A stretch of DNA of 64,000 bases from Bryocella elongata (GTDB taxonomy: Bacteria; Acidobacteriota; Terriglobia; Terriglobales; Acidobacteriaceae). Location: positions 1,550,001 through 1,614,000 of the forward strand of contig NZ_FNVA01000001.1 of NCBI RefSeq assembly GCF_900108185.1, in the 5' to 3' direction. Positions within the stretch are counted from its first letter, which is position 1; each line of letters starts with the position of its first letter. Made by a program: the position numbers and the translations under genes. The notes below the pieces were generated by a model, which saw only the letters and a list, made by a program, of their open reading frames with translations, did not search any database and had not been told where the DNA came from. Below, piece after piece: positions 7,940-16,956 of this stretch.

Positions 7940-10366
7940 GTGTGGGATGGCGTTCGACGCAGCTCGCGGTACTACGAATTCGGGCCCTTCGCCTTTGATC
8001 CATCGCAGCAGGACCTTCGGTTCGGCGATGAGGTCGTCCCCCTTCCCAATGCGGTGAACCGGCTGCTGCTGCTCTTCGTGAGCCGGCCGGGCGACCTGAT
8101 CTCCCGCGACGAGATCGCCTCCACCCTGTGGGACGAACACGGCACCATCGACATCGAGAGTGGCATCAATAATGCCGTCCGCCGGCTCCGCAGCCAGTTG
8201 GCGCAGGCGGGTGGGGACGTCGTCTATATCGCCACAGTGGTCGGTACGGGATATCGCTTCGCGGCCCCGGTGACTCTGGTCGTCCCCACGGCCCCACCCG
8301 GCGCGACGCCGAAGACCGAAGCGACTGCGACTGCGACTGCGACTGCAGAGGAACAAACGGAGACGTCGCCCTCCTCAAGTCAGCCTTCCCCAAGCCAGCC
8401 CGCCGAGCTCCTGATCAGCCCCGCTTCGGCGCAAGCAGGCGAGGGGACGCCGGTCAGCTCGGCTCTCCCTGCAGGTCGCCCTTTGCCTGGGATCTTCCGT
8501 GCGCGCAACGTCTTCGCCGCCGCCGCGCTGAGCTTCCTGTTGCTGGCCGCCCTTGGAGTGCGCTGGCTCCATGACGCCGCTCACGCACCAGCGAAAGCCG
8601 ATGCCCACGCCGGAGAGGCCTCCTTCTTCCGCAACACGCGGCCCATCACCTTCGACGAGCCGGAGGACAATCTCACCGCTCAGGCGATCTCGCCCAGCGG
8701 GGAGTCGCTGGCGTATGCGGACCACGCCGGCATCACGGTCCGGGCGATGGCTACCGGGGTCAATCACCTGCTGAACGCTCCAGCGGGCCTGCGCGTGGAT
8801 CGCATCGCCTGACATCCGCAGGAGCACATGATCCTCGTGAGCGGTGCAGCAGCTGGCTCAGTTCCCCAGCAGGACCAGGTCTGGGCAGTCTCCCTCAGCG
8901 GCGACCAGCCCAGGGTGCTCTTCGACAACGCGGAACTCGCCACCTTTTCCCCTGATGGACAGCGGGTGGTCTTTACCCGTGGGCGGCAGACACAGCTCTG
9001 GGTCGCGGATGCCAACGGTCAGAACGCCCGCCGATTGCAACCGGAAGACTCAGGAGAGGCGTTCCTCTGGGTACTCTGGTCCCCCGACGGGAAGAGGATC
9101 GTCACCGACCGCAGCCGCGATATCCAGCCATCCGCAGAGGAAGCCAAAGCCGCGAAGAACAATCCGGTCGATCAACTCCAAATCGAACACAAATGGATCT
9201 ACCAGAGCTATGACGCCGAAAACGGAAAGCTCCTGGCGAGTGCACCGGGCCTCCACTTCGACTCGGCTGTACTACTGAGAAGCGGCGAGCTGTTCTTCCC
9301 TACGAACACCCGCGACTCCGGGCTCTCGCTTTCACGGGTGATGACCGATCCCGACACCGGAGCGATCCTGGACACCCCCACCATCCTCCAGCCCGGAGCT
9401 TCGATATGGGGGGCCAACGGCTACGCTGCGGCTTCCCTTTCGGCGTCGGCCGACGGACATCACTTCTCAGCCATCCTGGACCGGCACGCTACGGATGTCT
9501 ATGTCGCGGATCTCCACTGGTCCGAGAACACCCCTTCCCTGGAGCACGTCACGCGGCTCACGCATCACACCTCCACCAGTTACCCAACCAACTGGAGCCC
9601 CTCCGGCGACGTTTTACTCTTCGACAACGGATATGCTGGGACCTCGGTGGTCGCGAGACAACGTGTCGGCACCGACAAGCTGGAGGTGGTGATCGATACA
9701 AAGACCTCCGCGGTCGGTCACTACACCCCGGACGGCCGGTGGATCCTGTTCCTCCAATATGTGGGCGATCCGGCGCGACTCCAGGCGATCGGACGCATCC
9801 CGGCACAGGGCGGCACACCGCAGATGCTGTCCGTGCCCGGCGAGCTGGAGAGCTTCAACTGCTCGAACTCGAGCAGCGGCTCCTGTGTGCTGCGAGAGCG
9901 CGAGGGCAAGAGCCAGCTGGTGTTCTACGATCTGGACCCTCTGCACGGACGAGGGGTAGAGCTTGCCCGCATTCCATGGAAGCCGACCGTCTTCGGCGAC
10001 TGGAAGCTATCGTCGGACGGCCGCACAGTCGCCATGGCGGACCATGATCCGGTTCACCCGGGCATCGAACTGCTCTCGCTGCGAGCGGCCGGACACGCAG
10101 CGGCAACGCACGAGCTCACAGATCTCCCCCTGCCAGGCTTCGGGTCGGTGCTGGAACCGGTCTGGGCCGCCGAGGGCAGATCCTTCTTCATCGAGACCCA
10201 CACAGCTGAAGGTTTCGACCTCGTCTACCGTGATCCTGCGGGCCACACGACGCTCCTGCGCCAAAGCCCGGACTCGATCTGGCCGGTCCTCTCACGCGAT
10301 GGAAAGAAGATCGCCTTCCCAGGACGCACACCACTCAACAGGAATGTCTGGATCGGGACCCGCTGA
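7940..10366 (+). pseudogene. CadC-like winged-helix / TolB-propeller regulator, split by in-frame TGA
   Basis: The N-terminal part (residues about 10-110) is an OmpR/CadC-type winged helix with the segments YYEFGPFAFDP, LISRDEIASTLWDE and VGTGYRF. A Pro/Ser/Thr-rich linker and one membrane helix (FAAAALSFLLLAALGV, about residue 195) follow. The remaining 500 residues are TolB/WD40-like propeller blades (FSPDGQRVVFTRG, WSPDGKRIVTD, WSPSGDVLLFDNG). The TGA at 8810-8812 lies in the same frame between the two halves, in IA-stop-HPQEHMILVSG. Related proteins have Trp at this point (IAWxPDG), so TGG to TGA is the simplest explanation. The start is GTG 7940. An AGGAG lies 3 nt before the ATG at 8828, so the propeller half might still be made separately. 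This type of protein is usually a membrane-tethered transcription regulator. Readthrough or a sequencing error cannot be excluded. Confidence 0.7.
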
Positions 10367-10481
10367 GTTGGCCTCTCCCTCGCGGTCACATTCATCGAAC
10401 GTAAGGGGCGCCACCCTCAATGTGTTACTGGCCTGACCTCGTGCTGCGCTCGATCGAGACGTCCAGGACCTTCCGCTCTAG

Positions 10482-10625
10482 GTGGACCCGGCGATGGTCT
10501 CGAACGACCAACAACGCACGCTTGCGGATCATCTACTGACTAACCTGCTCGGTCAGACCGCAGTAGATTGTCTCGACCTTCTCATCAAACAGTGCGGGCT
10601 GGGTACCATTCACACGCCGCGATGA
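10482..10625 (+). CDS. Possible small protein of 47 residues
   Basis: A short open frame from GTG 10482 (or ATG 10494) to TGA 10623. It encodes an amphipathic, Leu-rich peptide including QRTLADHLLTNLLGQ and DCLDLLIKQCG. The composition is protein-like and helical, but the ribosome site is weak (GGTGG 8 nt before the ATG). It is the only coding candidate in the 317 bp between the CadC-like gene and the integrase. It could be chance or the remnant of a longer gene. Confidence 0.3.
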   Translation: MDPAMVSNDQQRTLADHLLTNLLGQTAVDCLDLLIKQCGLGTIHTPR

Positions 10626-10683
10626 GATGACTCGGGATCATTCCATCCAGCCATGTAGCCCCGACTAGTTAGAGGAGGAGAGC

Positions 10684-11694
10684 GTGCAGAATCTGCAAGA
10701 TCAAGGTGCTGCAGGCGATCAGTCTTGAAACTCTGGTCGAACACTATAGGCAACACGGGCTGCCGGACATCGTGCAAGGCACACGGCCGCTGGGGAGCGA
10801 GGCGGGAGATGACGAGACACGAAAGTCATTTTCCACGCAGACCACGTATCAGGGCTATCTCAAGAAGTGGATCCTCCCTCGCTGGCGTTCGTATCGATTG
10901 ACGGAAGTAAAACCGATTCAAGTGGAGCAGTGGTTGAAGTCACTGCCCATGTCCAAGGGTTCGAAGGCGAAGATCAGGAACATCATGAGCGCTCTATACA
11001 GCCACGGACAGCGTTGGGGGTGGGTAAGCTCCAATCCGATCCGCCATGTCCGCCAGAGCGCAAAGCGTTCCCGAATCCCGACCATCCTCTCGCCAGAGCA
11101 GATCAAGCTGTTTCTGGAGAAGCTGGTCGATCTTCCCAAGACAGCTGTTTTGTTGGGCGCCTCTACCGGCCTGCGTGTCGGTGAGATTCTCGGGCTGAAG
11201 TGGGAAGATGTCGATTTCGAGACTCTGGAACTGCGTGTCACGAGAGATGTCGTCAAGCAGCGCATCGAGCGTTGCAAGACAGAGGCCTCCCGAAAGCCGG
11301 TTCCGATCGGGGCGGAGGTTGCCGAGGTGTTGTTTGCATGGCGGCAGCGTTGCGCCTACAACCAGCCACAAGATTGGGTCTTCGCCAGCCCTGCAAAGCC
11401 GGTAAGCAACCATACTGGCCGAGCTCGATCTACCGGGTCTACCTCAAGCCAGTTCTGAGAGACAAGTTGAAGATCACCGATCCGTTCGGCTGGCACACGC
11501 TGCGGCACAGCCTCGGCACTCTGATGAAGGCCAACGGAGAGGACGTGAAAACCATCCAGGAGACGCTCCGCCACGCCAACTTCAAGGTGACGATGGATGT
11601 CTATACGCAGGCTGTAACAGAGGTAAAGCGGAGTGCCCACAACCGTGTCGTCCGTCAGATCCTGGGCGACTCAGAGAATGAGCACGACACGTAG
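10684..11694 (+). pseudogene. Tyrosine recombinase (phage/island integrase), two frameshifts
   Basis: The reconstructed protein is about 335 residues. It has an N-terminal SAM-like core-binding domain (TTYQGYLKKWILPRW) and a catalytic domain with TGLRVGEIL (first Arg), HTLRH (His-x-x-Arg) and MDVYTQAV (Tyr nucleophile), so all catalytic residues are encoded. A strong AGGAGGAG lies just before GTG 10684, but that frame stops after 15 codons. Removing one G at 10705-10706 joins it to the main frame. A second shift near 11393-11404 needs one added base to join DWVFASPAK to GKQPYWPSSIYR. Read as it stands, the main frame stops at 11458 before the His/Tyr region. The gene points towards the tRNA-Glu fragment at 11785, the usual arrangement of an island integrase beside its att site. 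It is probably inactive unless the indels are sequencing errors. Confidence 0.75.
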
Positions 11695-11701
11695 GAACCC
11701 T

Positions 11702-11723
11702 GGATTCCCACAGACGGGAATCC
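11702..11723 (+). terminator. Rho-independent terminator after the integrase
   Basis: GGATTCCC and GGGAATCC form a perfect 8-bp stem with loop ACAGAC, followed by TTATTGAACCTTTTT. It begins 8 bp after the integrase stop. Confidence 0.6.
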
Positions 11724-11784
11724 TTATTGAACCTTTTTGAACCCACGTTTTTCGGGTCCTAAACTTGTAAGTGCTTTGTTTTGT

Positions 11785-11830
11785 TGGCGTCCCCGACGGG
11801 ATTCGAACCCGTGTTACCACCGTGAAAGGG
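11785..11830 (-). tRNA. 3' fragment of tRNA-Glu (anticodon TTC); att-site remnant
   Basis: The reverse complement reads from the anticodon loop (CCTTTCACGG) through the variable loop, the T arm (GGTTCGAATCCC) and the acceptor end (GGGGACGCC) to the CCA (positions 11785-11787). It matches the familiar bacterial tRNA-Glu. The 5' half (acceptor 5' strand, D arm, 5' side of the anticodon stem) is missing: after GTGAAAGGG the sequence departs from tRNA. A tRNA 3' end next to a tyrosine integrase is the classic product of integration into a tRNA gene. The 3' end faces the integrase, so the integrase's own element would extend left. The truncated 5' side suggests a second insertion or a deletion on the right. 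Confidence 0.8.
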
Positions 11831-11895
11831 GTCGGGGACGCTGTAACTGATTGACAGCATTGGGGACGGTTGGCTTAAATAAGCCGTTTTGGAGC
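11821..11895. repeat. Imperfect direct repeat, copy A
   Basis: About 75 bp similar to 12283-12356, with identical blocks GTAACTGATTG (11843) and GGTTGGCTT (11868) at a constant offset of 462 bp. It overlaps the end of the tRNA-Glu fragment, so the repeat may derive from successive att-site insertions. Confidence 0.5.
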
Positions 11896-12282
11896 ATTCA
11901 GGAGCAGTTATTGAACCCTCATTGAACCCACGATCCGCTGTCGTCGGAATGTGGATTCGTTTTCGATACCAAGCTGACCAAACCTCTCCTGCAAAATCGT
12001 CCGGGGGATGTGATTTCGGAATGTACCTGGGTGTCGCCTGCTGTCAGTCAAGCTGAACCGCGGATTGTGGACGACAGTGAGCACACTGACGGACTCCAAC
12101 CGTTGACCAGCCGATTACGAAACGGCCAGGACTTGCGTATGTTGTTGTGAACTATGGTGCGCTGCGGGGAGTTCGGAGGAGTTTCGGGACGTTTATGGAG
12201 CCCTATGTACAGCACAGTTGTACAGCAGCCTAGAACCCCAATTGCTGTTGGCATCGTCGGAGGAGCTGACCCCATGTTTCCG

Positions 12283-12356
12283 TGGTGAAGGGGCCCCGGA
12301 CGCCGTAACTGATTGTATTTGTTGGGCATGGTTGGCTTGCAAAGGTCGATTTCGAG
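12283..12356. repeat. Imperfect direct repeat, copy B
   Basis: The partner of copy A at 11821-11895. GTAACTGATTG lies at 12305 and GGTTGGCTT at 12330, with mismatches between them. The tRNA-like part in front is only vaguely preserved (GTGGTGAAGGGGCCCCGGACGCC). Confidence 0.5.
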
Positions 12357-12668
12357 CTTGGGGGCGCCGATCGCGGATATGGCTCATCTGCCTCGAGGAG
12401 GTGATCTCGAAGGAGGGCCCGCGCCATCAATCGGATCTCCGTCAAAACCGGTCGTCTTGGCATCGAAACCTACGATGGCATCAAGGTGGCGTAGCTTCTT
12501 CAGCCCGCGCATGGCCCAAGCGCATATACGTTAGACGGCAACTAACCGACCCTAGTTAAATCACCAACCAATCTTTTCGTTAATTCCCTCCCGGCTGAAG
12601 GACAGTTGAGGTATTCCGATGGGCGGACGCGCTGAAAAAAAGACTCTTGGTGGCCGATAGGCAAGCCC

Positions 12669-12944
12669 TCATGCAACTTGAATGGGCCCCTCGGCTCGCT
12701 CACTAGTATCTTGAGTCGAATCGGATTGACCACCCTCAGCACCCAACACTTGCTCGCCCCTACGAATCGAGTTTGCGAGCACTTCCATCTGGCCGCGATA
12801 CTTGAGTTCCAAGGACACACCAGAAAATCCATCCAGAGGAACGTTCGTCTGAAGCTCCTCTTTCTGGCGCTGGATCCGCCCGTACGTTTCCCTATCCCGG
12901 ACGACTTGTATTTGTAGCTCACGAATTTCTTGTGGAGTTCTCAC
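12669..12944 (-). CDS. Small hypothetical protein, helical
   Basis: 91 residues, start GTG 12944, immediately preceded in frame by a stop. An AAGGAG lies about 10 nt upstream. The protein is highly charged in its first half (RELQIQVVRDRETYGRIQRQKEELQ), probably a helix or short coiled coil, and has a Ser/Gln/Glu-rich tail. No signal peptide or membrane segment is present. It lies 71 bp downstream of the aldolase on the same strand and could be cotranscribed. I do not recognise a family. The other long frame over the same bases (12542-12922) is basic and lacks a good ribosome site, so this frame was preferred. Confidence 0.45.
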   Translation of the reverse strand: MRTPQEIRELQIQVVRDRETYGRIQRQKEELQTNVPLDGFSGVSLELKYRGQMEVLANSIRRGEQVLGAEGGQSDSTQDTSERAEGPIQVA

Positions 12945-13015
12945 TGGTCAGCTTCTCCTTCTTCTCAGCAGTAGTGGTGAGCCGATCATCTAGGCATGCC
13001 AAACGCCGACCGAAC

Positions 13016-13924
13016 TCACGCTGCAGTTTCAGTGACGCTTTTCACACTGAAGCCGAGACGTCCGTTGTTGAATAGCTGCATCCGCGAGCGCGCAACTCGG
13101 CTCACAGCCTCCACCGCGCTGGGAAGAATCTTGTACGGGACAACCTGGTTGATGTCTTCCGAAAGCCCTGCCTCCAGACCGCGTCTCCATGCCACTCGCA
13201 GTTCTGTATTGATATGGACGATGGTGACACCTGCGCCGATCGCCTCTCGCAGGTCTTCGTCGTCGGTTCCGGATCCGCCGTGCAGCGTCAACGGAATTCG
13301 GACTGCCCTCTTGATCTCAGCAATCAAAGGAACGTCCAGGTGCTTTTTCGCCGTTCCCCACACCATGCTCTTCATCAACCCATGGCTGTTACCCACCGCC
13401 GGTGCCAGTATGTCCACACCGGTCGCCTCGACAAACTGCCGAGCCTCCTGTGCCGTTGTGAGAGTCCGAGGCTCCTGCCGTTCCGCCTCGTGTATCTCAG
13501 AGCCGGTTCCGATGTCGCCGATCTCTCCTTCGACCAGGATGGCGGGGTTGATGGCCTTGAGAGTCTGGATTGCCAGCTGCGTTTCGAATATATTTTGCTC
13601 CAGGGGCTGCGCAGAACGATCAAACGTGACCGCATCGAATCCACAACGCGCAGCCTCGACGGCGCTTTCCAGCGAGTGCGCGTGGTCGGCATTTAGGAAG
13701 ATGGGAAAGCCGAACTCTTCTCGGAGACTGCGGACGAGCGCAGCGATCTGACGAGTCCCAAGGAACCGTCGCTCTCCTTCGGACACGCCCACCAGCACAG
13801 GGACCTGCAGATCCATGGCGGAGGAACACACCGCCTTCAGCAGCACCATGTCGGAGACATTGAAGTGACCGATCGCCACCCTATCCATCTTTGCCTGTTC
13901 CAACAGCTGCGATAAAGAGCGCAT
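13016..13924 (-). CDS. Class II fructose-bisphosphate / tagatose-bisphosphate aldolase family
   Basis: 302 residues. Class II aldolases cleave ketose bisphosphates using a zinc ion. Zinc-ligand and active-site motifs are visible: FLNADHAHS (His about residue 80), VEGEIGDIG, GNSHGLM and LTLHGGSGT, followed by VTIVHINTELR, all characteristic of the FbaA/GatY/KbaY family. Substrate specificity cannot be read from the sequence. The ATG at 13924 was chosen because GGAGGAG lies 6 nt upstream; an ATG 15 bp earlier overlaps that ribosome site. The gene is divergent from glgX, and the shared intergenic region carries a double palindrome at 14007-14040. This suggests co-regulation of ketose-phosphate cleavage and glycogen debranching. 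Confidence 0.85.
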   Translation of the reverse strand: MRSLSQLLEQAKMDRVAIGHFNVSDMVLLKAVCSSAMDLQVPVLVGVSEGERRFLGTRQIAALVRSLREEFGFPIFLNADHAHSLESAVEAARCGFDAVTFDRSAQPLEQNIFETQLAIQTLKAINPAILVEGEIGDIGTGSEIHEAERQEPRTLTTAQEARQFVEATGVDILAPAVGNSHGLMKSMVWGTAKKHLDVPLIAEIKRAVRIPLTLHGGSGTDDEDLREAIGAGVTIVHINTELRVAWRRGLEAGLSEDINQVVPYKILPSAVEAVSRVARSRMQLFNNGRLGFSVKSVTETAA

Positions 13925-14006
13925 CCTGATCTCCTCCATTCAACCCACCTGTGCAAGCCTGCTGAGAGATCACACCACGAGGATTTCTTTAATCCCATTG
14001 AACTTT

Positions 14007-14040
14007 GGTATCGGTAGGTACGTAGGTATCGGCCAATACA
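14007..14040. promoter_or_regulatory. Double 16-bp palindrome between aldolase and glgX
   Basis: GGTATCGGTAGGTACG (14007-14022), TA, then GGTATCGGCCAATACA (14025-14040). The copies start exactly 18 bp apart, as at 29260, 35807 and 46864. It lies 70-100 bp from both start codons. Confidence 0.6.
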
Positions 14041-14109
14041 ATCGGCTAATAGTGTCGCTTCTGGAGCCGCGGCTTAATCACACGTCTGGTGGGGATCGAG
14101 GAATAGAGG

Positions 14110-16170
14110 ATGAATGTGGGAAGCCCATCTCCATTAGGCGCAAGTGTCACCACGACGGGCGTGAACTTCAGCGTCTTCTCCTATTACGCAACCCACGCGC
14201 AATTGCTGCTCTTCGAGTCCGAGGATGCCGCGCAGCCATATCGCATCATTGACCTCTATCCCGGAACAAATCGTACGTCGCACTATTGGCATGTTCACGT
14301 GCCAGGCCTAAGAGCGGGTCAGTTGTATGGGTACAGGATGAGTGGGCCCTACGCGCCTGATCAGGGCCATCGCTTCGATCCTGAAAAGGTGCTCCTAGAT
14401 CCATATGCCAAAGCCCTCTCGACGAAGAACTATCAACGAAGTGCCGCCGCGAAACCCGGCGACAACGCGTCAGCTTGCGCCAGGAGTGTTGTCGCAGATC
14501 TCAGCATCTACGACTGGGAGGATGATTCTCCTCTTGGCCATCCCTTTTCGAGCACTGTCCTTTATGAAGTGCACGTTGGCGGATTCACACGCCACCCAAA
14601 CTCCGGAGTCGCGGCGGAGCGGCGAGGAACGTATGCGGGCCTGATCGAGAAGATCCCTTATCTGAAAGACCTGGGCATTACCGCGGTTGAGCTGATGCCC
14701 GTTTTCCAATTCGACGCCCAGGATGCGCCGGACGGACTGGAGAACTACTGGGGATACAGCCCGATGGGGTTCTTTGCTCCCCACGTCGGTTACTCTTCTC
14801 GTGTCGATCCGCTAGGCTGTCTGGACGAGTTCCGTGACATGGTGAAGGCCCTGCACAGGGCCGGCATCGAGGTGATCCTCGACGTGGTGTTCAACCACAC
14901 GGCTGAAGGCGGAAATGGAGGGCCTACGTTCTCCCTCAAGGGACTCGATAACCGGCTCTACTATCTCTTATCGGATGATCGTTCGCAATACTCAGACTAT
15001 TCAGGCACAGGAAATACGCTCAACAGCGACTATGCCGTCCTCCGCCGCATGATCGGCGACAGCCTACGATACTGGGTCTCCGAGATGCATGTAGACGGCT
15101 TCCGCTTTGATCTTGCGGCTGTGCTGACCCGCGACAAGCACGGAAAGCCCGTTGATGATGCTCCCATCCTTTGGGAGATCGACTCCGACCCTGTACTTGC
15201 AGGCCGGAAGCTGATCGCCGAGGCATGGGATGCAGGTGGACTCTACCTGGTCGGGTCGTTCGTTGGCGACCGTTGGAAGGAGTGGAATGGCCGTTTCCGT
15301 GATGATGTCCGACGTTTCCTCAAGTCGGATCGAGGCACCGTCGTCAATCTGAAGCAAAGGCTCGTCGGAAGCCCCGACATCTATACAAAGCCAAGCCACC
15401 CGCCCGAGCAAAGCATAAACTTTATCACCTGCCACGATGGTTTCACGCTCAACGACCTCTTCTCCTTCAACGGAAAGCACAACGAAGCAAATGGGGAAAA
15501 CAATCGCGACGGGGCTTCTGACAACTACTCGTGGAACTGTGGAGTAGAGGGTCCCACCGACGACACAGAAATTGAGCGACTACGTGCACGCCAGATTCGC
15601 AACGCTCTGACGGTCACCCTGCTCTCAATTGGAACTCCGATGCTCTTGATGGGAGACGAAGTAAGAAGAACCCAGTTCGGCAACAATAACGCATACTGCC
15701 AAAACGATGCGCTGAGCTGGTTCGACTGGGACCTCCGCAATAAGCATGCCGATCTCTACAGGTTCACCCGCCTCCTGATTCAATTGCGGCTGAGCTTTGC
15801 AGCAAGCCCCAGAGGTGATTCCCTGTCGCTCAACGAATTCCTCCAGCGAGCCAACATCCAGTGGCACGGAGTTCACCTCTGGGCTCCGGATCTTTCAGTC
15901 GACTCACACAGCCTCGCTGCCACGGCCAACCTCGAGAGCGGAGGCGCCTTTCACCTGATGCTCAATGCCTATTGGGAGACCCTGCCGTTCGCCTTGCCCC
16001 CTCGTCCTGATGGCTGTGGTCCATGGCGTCGGCTGATCGATACGTTCCAGGATCCGCCGTCGGATTTTCTGCGGCAAGGAGAGGAGATGACCGATCAATC
16101 CACATATGTCGTTCAGTCTCGATCGATCGTCTTACTGACAACTGGAGGTTGTGGAGTGATGAGTTCCTGA
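14110..16170 (+). CDS. glgX: Glycogen debranching enzyme GlgX (isoamylase type)
   Basis: 686 residues, normal for the family. An N-terminal CBM48-like domain (GASVTTTGVNFSVFSYYA, residues about 8-110) precedes a GH13 barrel. The barrel has DVVFNHTAEG, VDGFRFDLA (nucleophile Asp), LIAEAWDAGG (acid/base Glu) and FITCHDGFTLNDL (transition-state Asp). It hydrolyses alpha-1,6 branches of phosphorylase-limit glycogen. GlgP, encoded 6 kb downstream, provides that substrate, so the two together convert glycogen to glucose-1-phosphate and short chains. An AGGAA about 7 nt before the ATG supports this start. The double palindrome lies 70 bp upstream. Confidence 0.93.
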   Translation: MNVGSPSPLGASVTTTGVNFSVFSYYATHAQLLLFESEDAAQPYRIIDLYPGTNRTSHYWHVHVPGLRAGQLYGYRMSGPYAPDQGHRFDPEKVLLDPYAKALSTKNYQRSAAAKPGDNASACARSVVADLSIYDWEDDSPLGHPFSSTVLYEVHVGGFTRHPNSGVAAERRGTYAGLIEKIPYLKDLGITAVELMPVFQFDAQDAPDGLENYWGYSPMGFFAPHVGYSSRVDPLGCLDEFRDMVKALHRAGIEVILDVVFNHTAEGGNGGPTFSLKGLDNRLYYLLSDDRSQYSDYSGTGNTLNSDYAVLRRMIGDSLRYWVSEMHVDGFRFDLAAVLTRDKHGKPVDDAPILWEIDSDPVLAGRKLIAEAWDAGGLYLVGSFVGDRWKEWNGRFRDDVRRFLKSDRGTVVNLKQRLVGSPDIYTKPSHPPEQSINFITCHDGFTLNDLFSFNGKHNEANGENNRDGASDNYSWNCGVEGPTDDTEIERLRARQIRNALTVTLLSIGTPMLLMGDEVRRTQFGNNNAYCQNDALSWFDWDLRNKHADLYRFTRLLIQLRLSFAASPRGDSLSLNEFLQRANIQWHGVHLWAPDLSVDSHSLAATANLESGGAFHLMLNAYWETLPFALPPRPDGCGPWRRLIDTFQDPPSDFLRQGEEMTDQSTYVVQSRSIVLLTTGGCGVMSS

Positions 16171-16185
16171 CACCACCGAGGCACT

Positions 16186-16956
16186 TTAGCCGTGCCGGCC
16201 TCTTGCCTCGAAACGCGGGCCACTCAGGAATGGGTTACTCTCCTCGATAAAGCGCAATGGTCGATCTACCTCACGCTTGATTCCAATGCGAACCGTCCTG
16301 CGGATTTGCCCGGTCTCCCGAACGGCAGCTCCAAGCCAGAGAGGGCCATCGGCACACAAGTCAACGCCATCCAGGCGCCGGTCGATCGCCAAGGCTTCCG
16401 CAAGCCGCCCCGGTCCCCTCGCCAGATCTGTGAGTTTGTCGGTCCCGCGGAACCGCTCCATCGATTCAATTCCGCCAATCGGCTCAATGGCGCGCAAGAG
16501 CACGCCTGCTCCAGTTCCCTTTTTCTCGGACGTCACATTGAGCATGTACGACGTTCCATAGATGAAATACACATAGGCAAATCCCCTGCCGAGAAAGAGC
16601 GACTGGTTCCTGGCTGTCCGCCCCCGATACGCGTGGCCACTCGAGTCACCCGGAGGGTACGCCTCCGTCTCCACAATGCGGCCGATCAATCTGCCTCGGC
16701 CGATCTCGCGAACAATGGTTTTTCCGATGAGGTATCTCGCCAGCTCAGCCGTATCCGTTGGCAAGCTCGCCCGAGATAGCCTCCGAATTTCCTGTGCGAG
16801 ATGAGACGCTATCTGCAATTGAATTGCCCTATCCAGCTTGCCGGAGGGCTGAGCCCGGAAAGCTCCGAATGCTTTCTCTCTATCGCTCGTCAACCGGCTG
16901 AGGCGCGTTATGGCTGCGGGAATCCGAACATCAACCACGACTGGTTCGCAACCCAA
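16186..16956 (-). CDS. DNA-3-methyladenine glycosylase (AAG/MPG family)
   Basis: Up to 256 residues. Core motifs of the alkyladenine glycosylase family are clear: LARYLIGKTIVRE, GRIVETEAYPPGD (catalytic Glu), SGHAYRGRTARNQSLF, AYVYFIYGTSYMLNVTSE, VLLRAIEPI and LARGPGRLAEAL. The enzyme removes alkylated purines to start base-excision repair. The ATG at 16956 overlaps the end of the upstream metallo-hydrolase by 49 bp, and about 70 residues precede the conserved core, longer than usual. A downstream non-ATG start (for example TTG in the 16,8xx region) is possible, so the start is uncertain. It is the last gene of a minus-strand run beginning with transketolase. Confidence 0.85.
   Translation of the reverse strand: MGCEPVVVDVRIPAAITRLSRLTSDREKAFGAFRAQPSGKLDRAIQLQIASHLAQEIRRLSRASLPTDTAELARYLIGKTIVREIGRGRLIGRIVETEAYPPGDSSGHAYRGRTARNQSLFLGRGFAYVYFIYGTSYMLNVTSEKKGTGAGVLLRAIEPIGGIESMERFRGTDKLTDLARGPGRLAEALAIDRRLDGVDLCADGPLWLGAAVRETGQIRRTVRIGIKREVDRPLRFIEESNPFLSGPRFEARGRHG

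Larger units (their letters stand above)
11695..12668. other. Integration scar without clear genes
   Basis: Nearly 1 kb with no credible coding frame. It holds the terminator at 11702, the tRNA-Glu 3' fragment at 11785 and two diverged copies of a 75-bp sequence 462 bp apart. GCGTCCCCGAC in the tRNA fragment is repeated inverted as GTCGGGGACGC at 11831-11841. Short frames in 12200-12540 look like noise or gene remnants. Confidence 0.5.

Noticed and set aside
11785..11830. Intact tRNA-Glu gene
   Set aside because: The D arm, the 5' acceptor strand and the 5' side of the anticodon stem are missing after position 11830.
12542..12922. Minus-strand frame of 126 codons
   Set aside because: Basic, Cys/Trp-containing product without a ribosome site, largely antisense or out of frame to the better candidate at 12669-12944.
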